From Butyrivibrio sp. VCB2006 (lineage in GTDB: Bacteria > Bacillota > Clostridia > Lachnospirales > Lachnospiraceae), in NCBI RefSeq assembly GCF_000420945.1, contig NZ_ATVX01000004.1, forward strand, positions 1-64,000: 64,000 nucleotides of DNA, read 5' to 3'. A program made the translations under genes and the position numbers. The notes under the pieces are model-generated. The model worked only from the letters and a program-made list of their open reading frames with translations. It was not told the origin of the DNA and ran no database searches. Each line of letters opens with the position of its first letter. Within the stretch, counting starts at the first letter, position 1. Of the stretch, positions 9,480 to 18,032 are shown piece after piece.

Positions 9480-9649
9480 GTGATATACGGATTGCTCCGT
9501 ACTATGTACTCTCGCAATCCTACATACATTCGAAACTCGATATGTTCATTTCATTCACATATCTTTATTTCTCATGTATGTTCGGTCCTCAAGGTTACAC
9601 TCATACGTCTGCAAGCAGCCATAAGTGTAACTTTTCGTCCCTATATCAC
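9480..9649 (-). repeat. Family I structured intergenic element, copy 1 (infB/rbfA gap)
   Basis: The element fills the whole gap between the infB stop and the rbfA ribosome-binding site. Inverted ends GTGATATA/TATATCAC (9480-9487 with 9642-9649) enclose stem GGATTGC/GCAATCC (9489-9495, 9514-9520), stem ACATACAT/ATGTATGT (9522-9529, 9574-9581) and a locus-specific hairpin (9594-9601 with 9624-9631). The same layout recurs at 23749, 56224 and 58355. The infB TGA stop directly touches the element end. An RNA-level role is inferred. Confidence 0.85.
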
Positions 9650-12586
9650 TCACTGTCTAGGTACTTCTACCATCTCGTATGCTTCTACGTAGTCGCCTTC
9701 ATGGATTGAATCGAAACCGTCAAATACAAGACCGCACTCGAAGCCTTCCTTAACTTCCTTGACGTCATCCTTGAATCTCTTAAGGGATGCAAGATCACCT
9801 TCGAAGATCTGCTCGCCCTCTCTCTGGATACGAACCTTGCACTCTTTCTTGATGACACCATCCTTAACGAATGCACCGGCAATGTTACCAACCTTGGAAG
9901 CCTTGAAGATCTGACGAACTTCTGCATGTCCGGTAACTCTTTCCTCATAAATAGGAGCAAGCATACCCTTCATAGCATATTCGATTTCCTCGATAGCCTG
10001 GTAGATAACCTTGTAAAGCTTGATTTCTACGCCTTCGTGCTCAGCCATGCTCTTAGCTGTTGCATCAGGACGAACATCAAATCCGATGATGATAGCGTTA
10101 GATGCTGCAGCAAGTGTTACGTCAGACTCGTTGATTGCACCAACACCACCATGGATAACCTTAACAACAACTTCGTCGTTAGAAAGCTTAAGAAGTGACT
10201 GCTTAAGAGCCTCTACGCTACCCTGAACGTCAGCCTTGATGATGATATCAAGTTCCTGAAGTCTACCTTCCTCAATCTTGGAGTAAAGATCATCAAGTGA
10301 CATCTTAGCCTTAGTCTCTTCGATAAGATCCTTCTTGTGCTGCTGAAGGTATGTATTAGCATACTGCTTAGCAAGCTTATCAGTAGGATGTGCAAGGAAT
10401 ACTTCACCTGCGTTAGGTACATCTGAAAGACCAAGGATCTCAACAGGCTGTGAAGGACGAGCTTCTTTAAGCTTGTTGCCCTTATCATCAACCATGGCTC
10501 TAACCTTACCTGAGCTTGCTCCAGCTGAAATGAAGTCTCCAACATGAAGTGTACCCTTCTGAACAAGTACGTTTGCTACAGGACCACGGCCCTTATCAAG
10601 CCTTGCCTCAAGTACAAGTCCTCTTGCCTCTCTGTCTGGGTTAGCCTTGAGCTCAAGGATATCTGCTGTAAGGATGATAGTCTCAAGGAGGTCCTCAATA
10701 CCTTCACCTGACTTAGCTGATACAGGAACGAACTCAGTTGTTCCGCCCCAATCTGTAGAGATAAGACCATACTCGGTCATTTCCTGCTTAACTCTGTCTA
10801 TATTAGCGTTTGGCTTATCAATCTTGTTAACAGCTACGATGATTTCTACCTCAGCTGCCTTAGCATGGTTGATAGCTTCTACTGTCTGAGGCATTACACC
10901 GTCATCAGCAGCAACTACAAGTACTGCGATATCTGTTGAATTAGCACCACGCATACGCATTGCTGTGAATGCTTCGTGACCAGGTGTATCAAGGAATGTA
11001 ATCTTCTGATCATTTACAGATACTGTGTAAGCACCGATTCTCTGTGTGATACCGCCTGCCTCTCTGTCTGTAACAGATGTCTTACGTATAGCATCAAGAA
11101 GTGATGTTTTACCATGGTCAACGTGACCCATTACGCAGACAACAGGAGGTCTCTTCTTGAGAGTCTCAGGTGCGTCTTCTTCTTCCTTAAGAAGTTCTTC
11201 GATAACATCAACCGGAACTTCTTTTTCGCAAAGGATTTCGTATTCCATTGCGATATTCTCAGCTTCCTCATATGTAAGCTCTGTGTTAACTGTAGAAATC
11301 TGTCCGGCCATGAAGAGCTTCTTGATGATAACTGAAGGCTGCATTCTCATCTTCTCAGCAAGTTCCTTGATAGAAACCTTCTCTGGGATTGTGATAACCT
11401 TGATCTGCTCTTCAGGTTCCTCAACCTTCTTAACCTCAGGCTTGATGAATCTGCCAACTCTCTTACTTCTTGGCATCATCTCTTCCTGCTCGTAAGCAAG
11501 ATCCTTCTTGTTTCTCTTATCCTTCTCCTGACCCATACGACGTCTTTCTTCGTCTCTGTGTCCTGCACCCTCTTTTACAGGTGCCTCGAAGGCTGCAGCG
11601 CCTCTGTCATTTCTATCACCGCGCTTACCATCAAACTTACCGCCGAACTTGTCGTTCTTGCCAGCGAACTTGCCCTGACCGCCTGCAGCCTGATTGAAGC
11701 CGCCCCTGTTGTCACGGTTAAAGCCGCCCTGGTTATTATCTCTTCTGAAGCCGCCCTGGCCACCATTTCTGTTCTGGCCGTTCTGGTTTCTGTCTCCGTT
11801 TCTGTTGAATCCGGAGTTGCGATCGTTTCTATCGTTACGATCATTTCTATCGTTTCTGTCATTTCTGAATGACTGATTATCTCTGTTTCTGTTCTCAACA
11901 GGAGCACTTACTACAGGTGCCTGTTCCTGAACAGGAGCCTGAACCTTCTCCTGAACCGGTGCCTTAGGCTGTTCCTGTACAGGTGCTTGAACAGGAGCTT
12001 CCTTCTTGGGAGCCGGAGCAGGTGTCTTCTTGAGAGGAGAACTATAGCTATCAAGCTGTGAAGGTGCTGTCAAAGGCTTGATAGGATGATATACATTCTG
12101 TGACTGCGCGAACTGCTTGCGCTGAGGCTGGTTGTTACCGCCTCTGTTATTGTCACGGCGCTGATTACCGCCGTTTCCGTTATTATTCTGGTTGTTAAAG
12201 CCGCCCATCTTGGAGTTACCGGCATTAGTAACCATGATAATCTTCTTCTTTTTCTTGGGAGCTTCACCGGCTGGCTTGTCTGAAACTGCCGGCTTCTCTG
12301 CAGGCTTTTCTACTGCCTTCTCAGCTGGCTCTGCTGCCTTAACAGGCTCTTTTGCAGGCTCTTTTGCAGGCTTTTCTTCAGCCTTCTCTGCTGCCTTTTT
12401 AGGCTTTTCTTCCTTTGCTGCAGATTTAGCACCGCCAAAATGCTTACGAGCTACATCTGCATCTGTTTCTTCTATAGAACTGTTCGAACGCTTCGCCTCA
12501 ATGCCATTTTCCTGCAAAAAGCTTATAAGCTCTTTTCCTTCGCATCCAAGCTCAAATGCAAGATCGGATATTTTTATTTTTGCCAT
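9650..12586 (-). CDS. infB: Translation initiation factor IF-2
   Basis: 978 residues. The N-terminus has an IF2_N helix ([21 protein letters not shown]) and then a long low-complexity Lys/Ala/Glu and Asn/Arg/Gly/Gln linker. A second IF2_N region is near residue 400, and the GTPase domain has G1 GHVDHGKT (about residue 488), G3 DTPGHEA and G4 NKID. Beta-barrel and C-terminal fMet-tRNA binding domains follow. It delivers initiator tRNA to the 30S subunit. Its ATG overlaps the ylxQ stop codon by one base, so translation is probably coupled. The stop codon touches the family I repeat. The linker contains a run of Arg-Asn-Asp triplets encoded by a short-period DNA repeat at 11819-11872. Confidence 0.97.
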   Translation of the reverse strand: MAKIKISDLAFELGCEGKELISFLQENGIEAKRSNSSIEETDADVARKHFGGAKSAAKEEKPKKAAEKAEEKPAKEPAKEPVKAAEPAEKAVEKPAEKPAVSDKPAGEAPKKKKKIIMVTNAGNSKMGGFNNQNNNGNGGNQRRDNNRGGNNQPQRKQFAQSQNVYHPIKPLTAPSQLDSYSSPLKKTPAPAPKKEAPVQAPVQEQPKAPVQEKVQAPVQEQAPVVSAPVENRNRDNQSFRNDRNDRNDRNDRNDRNSGFNRNGDRNQNGQNRNGGQGGFRRDNNQGGFNRDNRGGFNQAAGGQGKFAGKNDKFGGKFDGKRGDRNDRGAAAFEAPVKEGAGHRDEERRRMGQEKDKRNKKDLAYEQEEMMPRSKRVGRFIKPEVKKVEEPEEQIKVITIPEKVSIKELAEKMRMQPSVIIKKLFMAGQISTVNTELTYEEAENIAMEYEILCEKEVPVDVIEELLKEEEDAPETLKKRPPVVCVMGHVDHGKTSLLDAIRKTSVTDREAGGITQRIGAYTVSVNDQKITFLDTPGHEAFTAMRMRGANSTDIAVLVVAADDGVMPQTVEAINHAKAAEVEIIVAVNKIDKPNANIDRVKQEMTEYGLISTDWGGTTEFVPVSAKSGEGIEDLLETIILTADILELKANPDREARGLVLEARLDKGRGPVANVLVQKGTLHVGDFISAGASSGKVRAMVDDKGNKLKEARPSQPVEILGLSDVPNAGEVFLAHPTDKLAKQYANTYLQQHKKDLIEETKAKMSLDDLYSKIEEGRLQELDIIIKADVQGSVEALKQSLLKLSNDEVVVKVIHGGVGAINESDVTLAAASNAIIIGFDVRPDATAKSMAEHEGVEIKLYKVIYQAIEEIEYAMKGMLAPIYEERVTGHAEVRQIFKASKVGNIAGAFVKDGVIKKECKVRIQREGEQIFEGDLASLKRFKDDVKEVKEGFECGLVFDGFDSIHEGDYVEAYEMVEVPRQ

Positions 12587-12951
12587 TACATTTCCTCCGT
12601 ATTTCTGTTTGTCGAATGTAAGTCGTCACCATCAATGCCCTCTGACGGTAACTGTAAGTTCTTCCGAAGCGACTGTGCAAAGCCTTTATCCGTTATAGCC
12701 AGACTTGTTCGAACATCCTTACCTATTGCATGCCCTAATTCTTCCTTGGTACCAAAGAAAACAATAGGGACATTATAATAACTACATTTATCATTAAACT
12801 GTTTCTTCGTGTTATCGGAAGCATCTTCACTCACGATAACAAGTTCTGCATTGTGGGCTCTTATTGCCTCAAGAACAGCAAACTCACCACTCTTTAATTT
12901 GCCCGCTCGCATACACAGTCCAAGTAACGAATAATTCTTATTAGAATTCAA
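12586..12951 (-). CDS. ylxQ: L7Ae/L30e-family ribosomal protein YlxQ
   Basis: About 121 residues with the L7Ae-type core [15 protein letters not shown], then a central [17 protein letters not shown] segment and [16 protein letters not shown]. These proteins bind kink-turn RNA. The frame is open upstream into ylxR, but residues before the core do not look like the family, so the start is taken as TTG at 12949-12951. An AGGAG lies 13 bases before it, inside the end of ylxR. The start is the uncertain part. It sits between ylxR and infB, the standard Firmicute order. Confidence 0.85.
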   Translation of the reverse strand: MNSNKNYSLLGLCMRAGKLKSGEFAVLEAIRAHNAELVIVSEDASDNTKKQFNDKCSYYNVPIVFFGTKEELGHAIGKDVRTSLAITDKGFAQSLRKNLQLPSEGIDGDDLHSTNRNTEEM

Positions 12952-12955
12952 TATC

Positions 12956-13213
12956 TTAACCAAGCTCCTTTTGTAGCCTAATTGAAACTTCCTCTGGTAT
13001 CTGAGATTTGAGAGATCTTTCAAGGCCTTTATTCTTAATGGCCTTCTTGAGGCAATCGGAATTGTTGCAAATATATGCGCCTCTTCCATTAGCTCTGCCT
13101 GTTGTATCAAGAATGATCTCATCTTCAGGGGTCTTCAGAACTCTGATCATTTCTTTTTTCTCTTTCATCTCACCGCAACCGACACATTTCCTCAAGGGAA
13201 TTTTCTTTTGCAT
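12956..13213 (-). CDS. ylxR: YlxR family RNA-binding protein (DUF448)
   Basis: 85 residues with RKCVGCGEMKEKKEMIRV at the N-terminus, GRANGRGAYIC in the middle and a following NSDCLKKAIK helix. All are hallmarks of the YlxR/RnpM fold, which binds RNA and in some Firmicutes modulates RNase P. The conserved CxxC is present. It lies 18 nt after nusA and overlaps nothing, with ylxQ starting at its end. Confidence 0.93.
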   Translation of the reverse strand: MQKKIPLRKCVGCGEMKEKKEMIRVLKTPEDEIILDTTGRANGRGAYICNNSDCLKKAIKNKGLERSLKSQIPEEVSIRLQKELG

Positions 13214-13231
13214 ATAACTCCTATCCAGAGA

Positions 13232-14386
13232 TTACTCTTCGCTGCCCTCAGATTCTTCGTACTCGCCTTCCTCGTACTCGCCCTCTTCGTACTCATCGTA
13301 GTCTTCATCGTCGAGGTAGTCTTCCATACGGAATCCAGGAGCATCCTTAGCCTGAGTCTCGCTCTTAATATCAATCTTGTAGCCTGTAAGTCTGGCTGCA
13401 AGTCTCGCGTTCTGACCTTCCTTACCGATTGCAAGTGAAAGCTGGTAATCAGGAACAACAACCTTAGCGCTCTTCTCATCAGGATCAGCAAATACTGCTA
13501 CGATCTTGGCTGGTGAAAGTGCGTTCTGAATAAGGTTACCAGGGTTCTCATCCCAGTTGATAACGTCAATCTTCTCACCATTAAGCTCATCTACGATAAG
13601 GTTAACTCTTGCGCCGTTAACACCTACGCAAGCACCAACTGCATCAACGTTAGGGTTGTTAGAGTAAACAGCAATCTTAGTACGGCTGCCTGCTTCTCTT
13701 GCGATTGACTTGATTTCTACTGTACCGTCCTGGATCTCAGCAACTTCCTGCTCGAAAAGTCTCTTTACAAGATCTGGGTGTGTACGAGAAACAAGGATTC
13801 TAGGTCCCTTAGAACCGTTCTTAACCTCAAGAACATATACACGAAGTCTCTGTGTAGGTCTGTAAACCTCACCCTTAACCTGCTCGTTCTCATTAAGAAT
13901 TGCATCAGCACGTCCAAGGTTGATAGAGATGTTCTTGCCGATAAATCTCTGAACAACACCTGTTACGATATCATGCTCTTTTTCAAAGTATTCATTGTAG
14001 ATTGCGCCACGCTCTTCCTCACGAATCTTCTGAAGAATAACGTTCTTGGCGTTCTGTGTAGCGATACGTCCAAACTCCTTGGAGTTAAGTGATACAGCTA
14101 CAATATCGCCAACCTTAGCCTTTTTGCTGATCTTCTTGGCATCATCAAGACTAATCTCAATCTGAGGATCCATTACATCATCTGCAGTCTCAACTACTTC
14201 CTTATCAGCGTAGCACTTGAAGTCACAGCTGTTTCTGTCAACCTCTACTCTGATATTATCAGCCTTGCCGAAATTGTTCTTGCAAGCTGTGATAAGGGAA
14301 TTCTCAATTGCATCAAACAGAGAATCCTTACTGATGTTCTTCTCCTTCTCTAAAAGGTCAAGGGCATCCATTAATTCTTTACTCAT
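13232..14386 (-). CDS. nusA: Transcription termination/antitermination factor NusA
   Basis: 384 residues. The NusA N-terminal domain (ELMDALDLLEKEKNISKDSLFDAIE) is followed by an S1 domain (about residues 135-200), then KH domains with EAGSRTKIAVYS, GACVGVNGARV and SLAIGKEGQNARLA. It binds RNA polymerase and nascent RNA at pauses and terminators. A strongly acidic Glu/Tyr/Gly tail replaces the C-terminal repeats found in proteobacteria. It lies 30 nt after rimP in the same operon. Confidence 0.96.
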   Translation of the reverse strand: MSKELMDALDLLEKEKNISKDSLFDAIENSLITACKNNFGKADNIRVEVDRNSCDFKCYADKEVVETADDVMDPQIEISLDDAKKISKKAKVGDIVAVSLNSKEFGRIATQNAKNVILQKIREEERGAIYNEYFEKEHDIVTGVVQRFIGKNISINLGRADAILNENEQVKGEVYRPTQRLRVYVLEVKNGSKGPRILVSRTHPDLVKRLFEQEVAEIQDGTVEIKSIAREAGSRTKIAVYSNNPNVDAVGACVGVNGARVNLIVDELNGEKIDVINWDENPGNLIQNALSPAKIVAVFADPDEKSAKVVVPDYQLSLAIGKEGQNARLAARLTGYKIDIKSETQAKDAPGFRMEDYLDDEDYDEYEEGEYEEGEYEESEGSEE

Positions 14387-14416
14387 CGTAATCTCCTTTT
14401 TCCGCTCGTTAATTTA

Positions 14417-14881
14417 TCAAAAATCAAGAGCAAGCTTAATCACTGATATCTCTTTTCTAATAAAAGTTTCATCTACATCATTTATAGTTACTGTTACTGT
14501 TGTATCATCAAAGCTCTTAAGAGTTCCGGCAAATTCCTTAACTCCATCTTTAGCCTTGAAAAGCTTGAGTTCCACATCCTGACCAATGCTGCTGGCAAAA
14601 TGCCTGTCCTTCTTGAGCTGACGGCCAAGTCCCGGGCTGCTAACCTCAAGTGTATAGGCCTCCTCAATAAAGTCATCAACATCAAGTGCATCAGAAAGCG
14701 CATGGCTTACATCAACACATTCATTGATGTTCACGCCTCCATCCTTGTCGATATAAGCTCTAAGGTACCACTCGCCTGCTTCCTTGACATACTCAACATC
14801 ATAAACCCTGACGCCGTTTGCCTCCGCAATAGGAGTTAACAGAGCTTCCGTTTTCTTCTCAATGTCGTCTTTTTTGGACAT
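14417..14881 (-). CDS. rimP: Ribosome maturation factor RimP
   Basis: 154 residues from the ATG at 14879-14881, which has AAAGGAG at good spacing. A longer in-frame start at 14938 lies inside the leader hairpin and is rejected. Conserved parts are GVRVYDVEYVKEAGEWYLR, then DADY-type motif replaced by INECVDVSHALSDALD, and EVSSPGLGRQLK. RimP assists 30S assembly. It is the first gene of the operon. Confidence 0.94.
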   Translation of the reverse strand: MSKKDDIEKKTEALLTPIAEANGVRVYDVEYVKEAGEWYLRAYIDKDGGVNINECVDVSHALSDALDVDDFIEEAYTLEVSSPGLGRQLKKDRHFASSIGQDVELKLFKAKDGVKEFAGTLKSFDDTTVTVTINDVDETFIRKEISVIKLALDF

Positions 14882-14911
14882 ATCTGGCTCCTTTATTTTT
14901 TGGCATAAATA

Positions 14912-14935
14912 AAGTGGACTCGCGAAAGTCCACTT
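14912..14935 (-). promoter_or_regulatory. Leader hairpin of the rimP-nusA operon, possible attenuator
   Basis: A 9-bp perfect stem (14912-14920 with 14927-14935, loop of six) lies about 25-50 nt after the predicted transcription start. On the transcript it is followed by UUAUUUAU, so it resembles a weak intrinsic terminator. As the operon encodes NusA, autoregulation by attenuation is plausible but not shown. Confidence 0.6.
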
Positions 14936-14966
14936 CAAACTAGTCTAAATCTTATGTTACACATGC

Positions 14967-14995
14967 ATATTAGCATGATAATGAAATAATGTCAA
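14967..14995 (-). promoter_or_regulatory. Sigma-A promoter of the rimP operon
   Basis: Minus-strand -35 TTGACA (14990-14995) and -10 TAATAT (14967-14972) are separated by exactly 17 bp, an almost consensus vegetative promoter. It lies 86 bp upstream of the rimP start codon. Confidence 0.8.
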
Positions 14996-15077
14996 ATTTC
15001 ATTACTGATTTTTGCTGAATTTATGCTGTATTTTTGCTTTCATATGGACTGAATGTTTCCAAATCACTGCTTTTCTT

Positions 15078-15490
15078 CTGTAATACCAGAATTGATTTTG
15101 ACTCACTCTTGTTATTGCAGAATTCTTTTTCTGTAATACTATGACTGGCGTTAAATCTGTCCTTGGTATTACAGAATTTGTTTACTGTAATACCATTATT
15201 GATTTGCAACTTGTTTTGTTATTACTGAATTCTTTTTTGGTAATACTATATTAAATTTTCAACTTATCTTGTTATTACCAGATTCTTTTTGGGTAATACC
15301 ATGATTTTCCTAAACCTTTCTTTAGTATTACAGGATTATTTTTCTGTAATAACAATGAACTTTGCAAATTTTCTTTGGTATTACATGAAATATTATTGAT
15401 AATATCAAGCCGCTTTCAAAATCAAATTTGGTATACACTCCTCTGCAATATGTAATACCATCTCACTCCACGTTCACAACATGGTATTAA
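15078..15490. repeat. Family III palindrome array, array 1 (about 8 units, 53-nt period)
   Basis: Units of form GTAATACCA, about 20 nt of unique sequence, then TGGTATTAC recur eight times, separated by AT-rich linkers of about 10 nt. Seen the other way, 33-34 nt imperfect palindromes (starting at 15109, 15163, 15216, 15269, 15322, 15375 and 15428) are separated by spacers of 19-21 nt. This fills most of the 14996-15537 gap. No cas genes are nearby, and the palindromes are too degenerate for a CRISPR. Function unknown. Confidence 0.85.
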
Positions 15491-15537
15491 CATAGTCCTC
15501 ATCGCCATTGCTATAGACAATCTTCCTTAAAATATCT

Positions 15538-16299
15538 TCACATAAGATTGTCTAACATCATCTTTTGAACCACATCAACTGTAAGAGGCATCATTTTAGA
15601 TTCAAATGTCATCAAAAGATTTTCACCTGGTATATACCCGTTTCTAATATATAACGCTATCTTTCTGATCATCTTGTCAAAATACTCTGGGTCATCTATC
15701 TTACCAAAGTGTTCCCATAAAAGAATTCGTTGATCCGCCTCTTTCTTAATGGTGAAATCAGGGTATACGTCCAAGCCTTCCAAATTCAACCTACACTCAT
15801 ATCTATACATAATTCCAGCATCAAATAGTGCATTGGCTATGAGTGCTTCAGACTTAGATCTAACAAGCTCTCCCTTAGGTGCTTTGACAATCAAATTTTC
15901 AGGGTGTGATGGATTCCTATCATATTCTTCCATATCCCAGCGGCCCGGTATTAACAGACTTCTGTATTTCGATTTGCTACCAAGAAGTTCCTGGTAATCA
16001 GTAGTCTTTCGTGTTCTCAAATACTGTTTTATACTCTTAAGTTCATTTTCTCTATCTTTAAGAAGCGCTTTCCAATACGCTTTTTTAGCAAGTAGTCTTG
16101 CAAGATCAATATCCTTCTCGCCAATATATTTACGACAAAAGTTACCATCTTCTGCCTTTTTCTGATGATACCATCTATTAGTATTATTTACTTTGCAAGC
16201 CACAACAGTCCCTTCCGGACTTCTTTCCAATCCAAATTTTATTTTTTCAATTTCCTTTTCTAGCTCGTTTTTTCTGGTCAAAAAATAGTCTTTGGCCAT
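15538..16299 (-). CDS. Orphan PD-(D/E)XK-like protein of unknown function, 253 aa
   Basis: The first half is charged and helical (KNELEKEIEKIKFGLE near the start, with further Lys/Arg-rich helices). The second half has the pattern of a PD-(D/E)XK nuclease fold: SKSEALIAN near residue 145, YPDFTI near 179 and LLWEHFG near 194. That would supply E, D and E as metal ligands, with no clear E-x-K lysine. ATG at 16297-16299 was chosen because AGGAGG precedes it; an in-frame ATG nine codons upstream lacks a site. No partner methylase or helicase is adjacent. It stands alone between tRNA-Glu and palindrome array 1. Nuclease activity is inference. Confidence 0.7.
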   Translation of the reverse strand: MAKDYFLTRKNELEKEIEKIKFGLERSPEGTVVACKVNNTNRWYHQKKAEDGNFCRKYIGEKDIDLARLLAKKAYWKALLKDRENELKSIKQYLRTRKTTDYQELLGSKSKYRSLLIPGRWDMEEYDRNPSHPENLIVKAPKGELVRSKSEALIANALFDAGIMYRYECRLNLEGLDVYPDFTIKKEADQRILLWEHFGKIDDPEYFDKMIRKIALYIRNGYIPGENLLMTFESKMMPLTVDVVQKMMLDNLM

Positions 16300-16420
16300 A
16301 GGCACATCCTCCTTCATTTTTATCATTTTTTAAACCACTTAAACATCTGTGAAAATTCGGAAGAATATCCGATGACAAACTAAAGACATTTCACAAGAAA
16401 GTTGTGTAGATAATAAAATA

Positions 16421-16441
16421 CCCAAACCATAGTGGTTTGGG
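16421..16441 (-). terminator. Terminator after tRNA-Glu
   Basis: A 9-bp stem CCCAAACCA/TGGTTTGGG with a 3-nt loop is followed on the minus strand by TATTTTATT. It lies 30 nt after the tRNA end. Confidence 0.75.
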
Positions 16442-16471
16442 ATTCGGGTTGGGCTGTTATTAAACAGTCAG

Positions 16472-16543
16472 TACCTCGTAGCGGAATCGAACCGCTGATT
16501 CTGCCGTGAGAGGGCAGCGTCTTAACCGCTTGACCAACGAGGC
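16472..16543 (-). tRNA. tRNA-Glu (anticodon CTC)
   Basis: The minus strand folds as a 72-nt cloverleaf: acceptor arm GCCTCGT with ACGAGGT (G1-U72), an anticodon stem CTGCC/GGCAG with loop CTCTCAC giving anticodon CTC, and a T-arm GCGGTTCGATTCCGC. The discriminator is A, and the CCA end is not encoded. It reads GAG codons. Confidence 0.93.
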
Positions 16544-16692
16544 TTAGTTTGTTTGTCGCTGCTGTATCGCGGCGACTTGTTTATATTATCCCAACTTAGA
16601 AAATAATGCAAGCACTTTTTTTAAATTTTTTAAACTTTTTTACCATTTTTTCTTCAAAGCCAGTATTTATGCTGCTTTCTAAGAATAAAAAA

Positions 16693-16727
16693 ATTGCCTT
16701 CGACCACAAATTGCAGTCAAAGGCAAT
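16693..16727 (-). terminator. Terminator after the PAP2 phosphatase gene
   Basis: The stem TTGCCTT-GAC/GTC-AAGGCAA, with a loop of about 10 nt, is followed on the minus strand by seven T residues. It lies 60 nt after the stop at 16787. Confidence 0.85.
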
Positions 16728-16786
16728 AAATAATTTCATATTTTCAACAGCTAAATAAGTTGAATTAGATATCACAAAACAGTAAG

Positions 16787-17455
16787 TCACTTAACAGTAG
16801 TCTTATCAAGCAGTCCAGAAAAGAGGCACAGCAGCGCTCCACTGATTATTACTCCACCAAGAATATCAGTAAACCAGTGTACTCCGCACACAAGTCTGCC
16901 AATAACTGTAAGAACAATAATTACAGCAGCTATAATCCTGATAAGTAATCTGTCGCTACTTGAGGCCTGAAGTCTGTATTTGTTGATTATGAGGATCAGT
17001 GATCCCATTACAACACATACAAGCATAGTGTGTGATGAAGGGAATGATGCTTCAACATGCTCTGCTCCCTCTTCTATTATTGGTCTGTAGTTTATAACTA
17101 CTTTTTCAAAGAGACCATATAATGCAAATACAACAACATATAATCCTCCAAGTAAAAGAATTGGAGCATCAACTTTAAGTAGACTCTTTCTCTTAATAAG
17201 CTGATAAGCACCGGCTACAGCGTACTGAAGGACAACACCTATAGCCACAAGCCCAAAAATCTCAGTAAGAAAATACCAGAACTTGCTATATCCAAAGATA
17301 TTATGAACAGCAAGATTCAAATGAGAAAAACCAATCGAAGTTGACTCTGGTCCTATGGCATCTACATCATAGCTCTTTATAAGTGCAATAAGCACAAAAA
17401 AAAGAACAAACAATACCCCTGAACAAATAAACTTAGTAATACTATTCTTTTTCAT
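16787..17455 (-). CDS. PAP2-family membrane phosphatase, 222 aa
   Basis: Six hydrophobic segments and the three PAP2 phosphatase motifs are present: YRP (with preceding basic residues) near 123, PSSHT near 138 and R-x5-G-VHWFTD near 193. Members dephosphorylate lipid phosphates such as undecaprenyl pyrophosphate or phosphatidic acid on the outer face of the membrane. The ATG at 17453-17455 is chosen over the in-frame upstream extension, which would run into the palindrome array; GGGAG lies seven bases before it. It appears monocistronic, with its own terminator. The substrate cannot be assigned. Confidence 0.85.
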   Translation of the reverse strand: MKKNSITKFICSGVLFVLFFVLIALIKSYDVDAIGPESTSIGFSHLNLAVHNIFGYSKFWYFLTEIFGLVAIGVVLQYAVAGAYQLIKRKSLLKVDAPILLLGGLYVVVFALYGLFEKVVINYRPIIEEGAEHVEASFPSSHTMLVCVVMGSLILIINKYRLQASSSDRLLIRIIAAVIIVLTVIGRLVCGVHWFTDILGGVIISGALLCLFSGLLDKTTVK

Positions 17456-17475
17456 ATTCATTCTCCCTTTTTGAT

Positions 17476-17939
17476 GTAATAACAAAAGAACTTCAAATTT
17501 GGTTTTGTTATTACTATTTTTTCCTTGTAATAACAAAAGATCATCAGATTCAATTTTGTTATTGCTTTCTATTTTCCTGATAATATCAATGTAATTACAT
17601 ATCTAGCTCTGGTATTACTTTATTTTTCACTTGTAACACCAAAAGGACTTCTGATCTAACTTTGATATTACTTTATTTTTATCTAGTAATACCACAAGAG
17701 TCTCAAATCTGGATTTGTCATTACTTTTCATTTTTCTTGTAATACCAACAGTTACTCAGCTCTAATTTTGTTATTACTATTATTTTTTCTTGCAATACCA
17801 AAATAACATCCTATTCAATTCTGTTATTACTTTAGATTTTTCATGTAATAACAAAGGTTCTACTCATCTAGCTTTGGTGTTATTTCTTTTCACCACTAGT
17901 ACCAAGGCTCTTTCAGCTCCACATTTGTTATTACTATAG
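17476..17939. repeat. Family III palindrome array, array 2 (9 units, exact 19-nt spacers)
   Basis: Eight full palindromic modules of 32-34 nt, consensus TTGKTATTAC, 12-14 nt, GTAATAMCAA, start at 17505, 17556, 17609, 17662, 17715, 17768, 17821 and 17874, with a half module at each end. All nine spacers between them are exactly 19 nt by manual count, giving a period near 53 nt. Spacers are unrelated in detail but share pyrimidine-rich TCTA-like ends. The array fills the gap between polC and the PAP2 gene; 17940-18032 shows nothing else. Confidence 0.88.
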
Positions 17940-18032
17940 TCAGCATCACCAGCTAATCGCCAACACTTCACCAACTATCTGTCAGCAACTCTTCGCCTAG
18001 AACAAAGTAATTGATAAATAAAATATTCCAAA

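Noticed and set aside
12952-13122. N-terminal extension of YlxQ up to 13122
   Set aside because: This part overlaps ylxR in another frame and has no similarity to L7Ae proteins.
15021-15209. Small open frames inside the palindrome arrays
   Set aside because: They arise from AT-rich repeats, lack ribosome-binding sites and show no protein-like composition.
17476-17939. CRISPR array
   Set aside because: Repeat and spacer sizes look CRISPR-like, but the palindromic repeats differ at many positions, spacers are only 19 nt and resemble each other at their ends, and no cas genes or leader are present.
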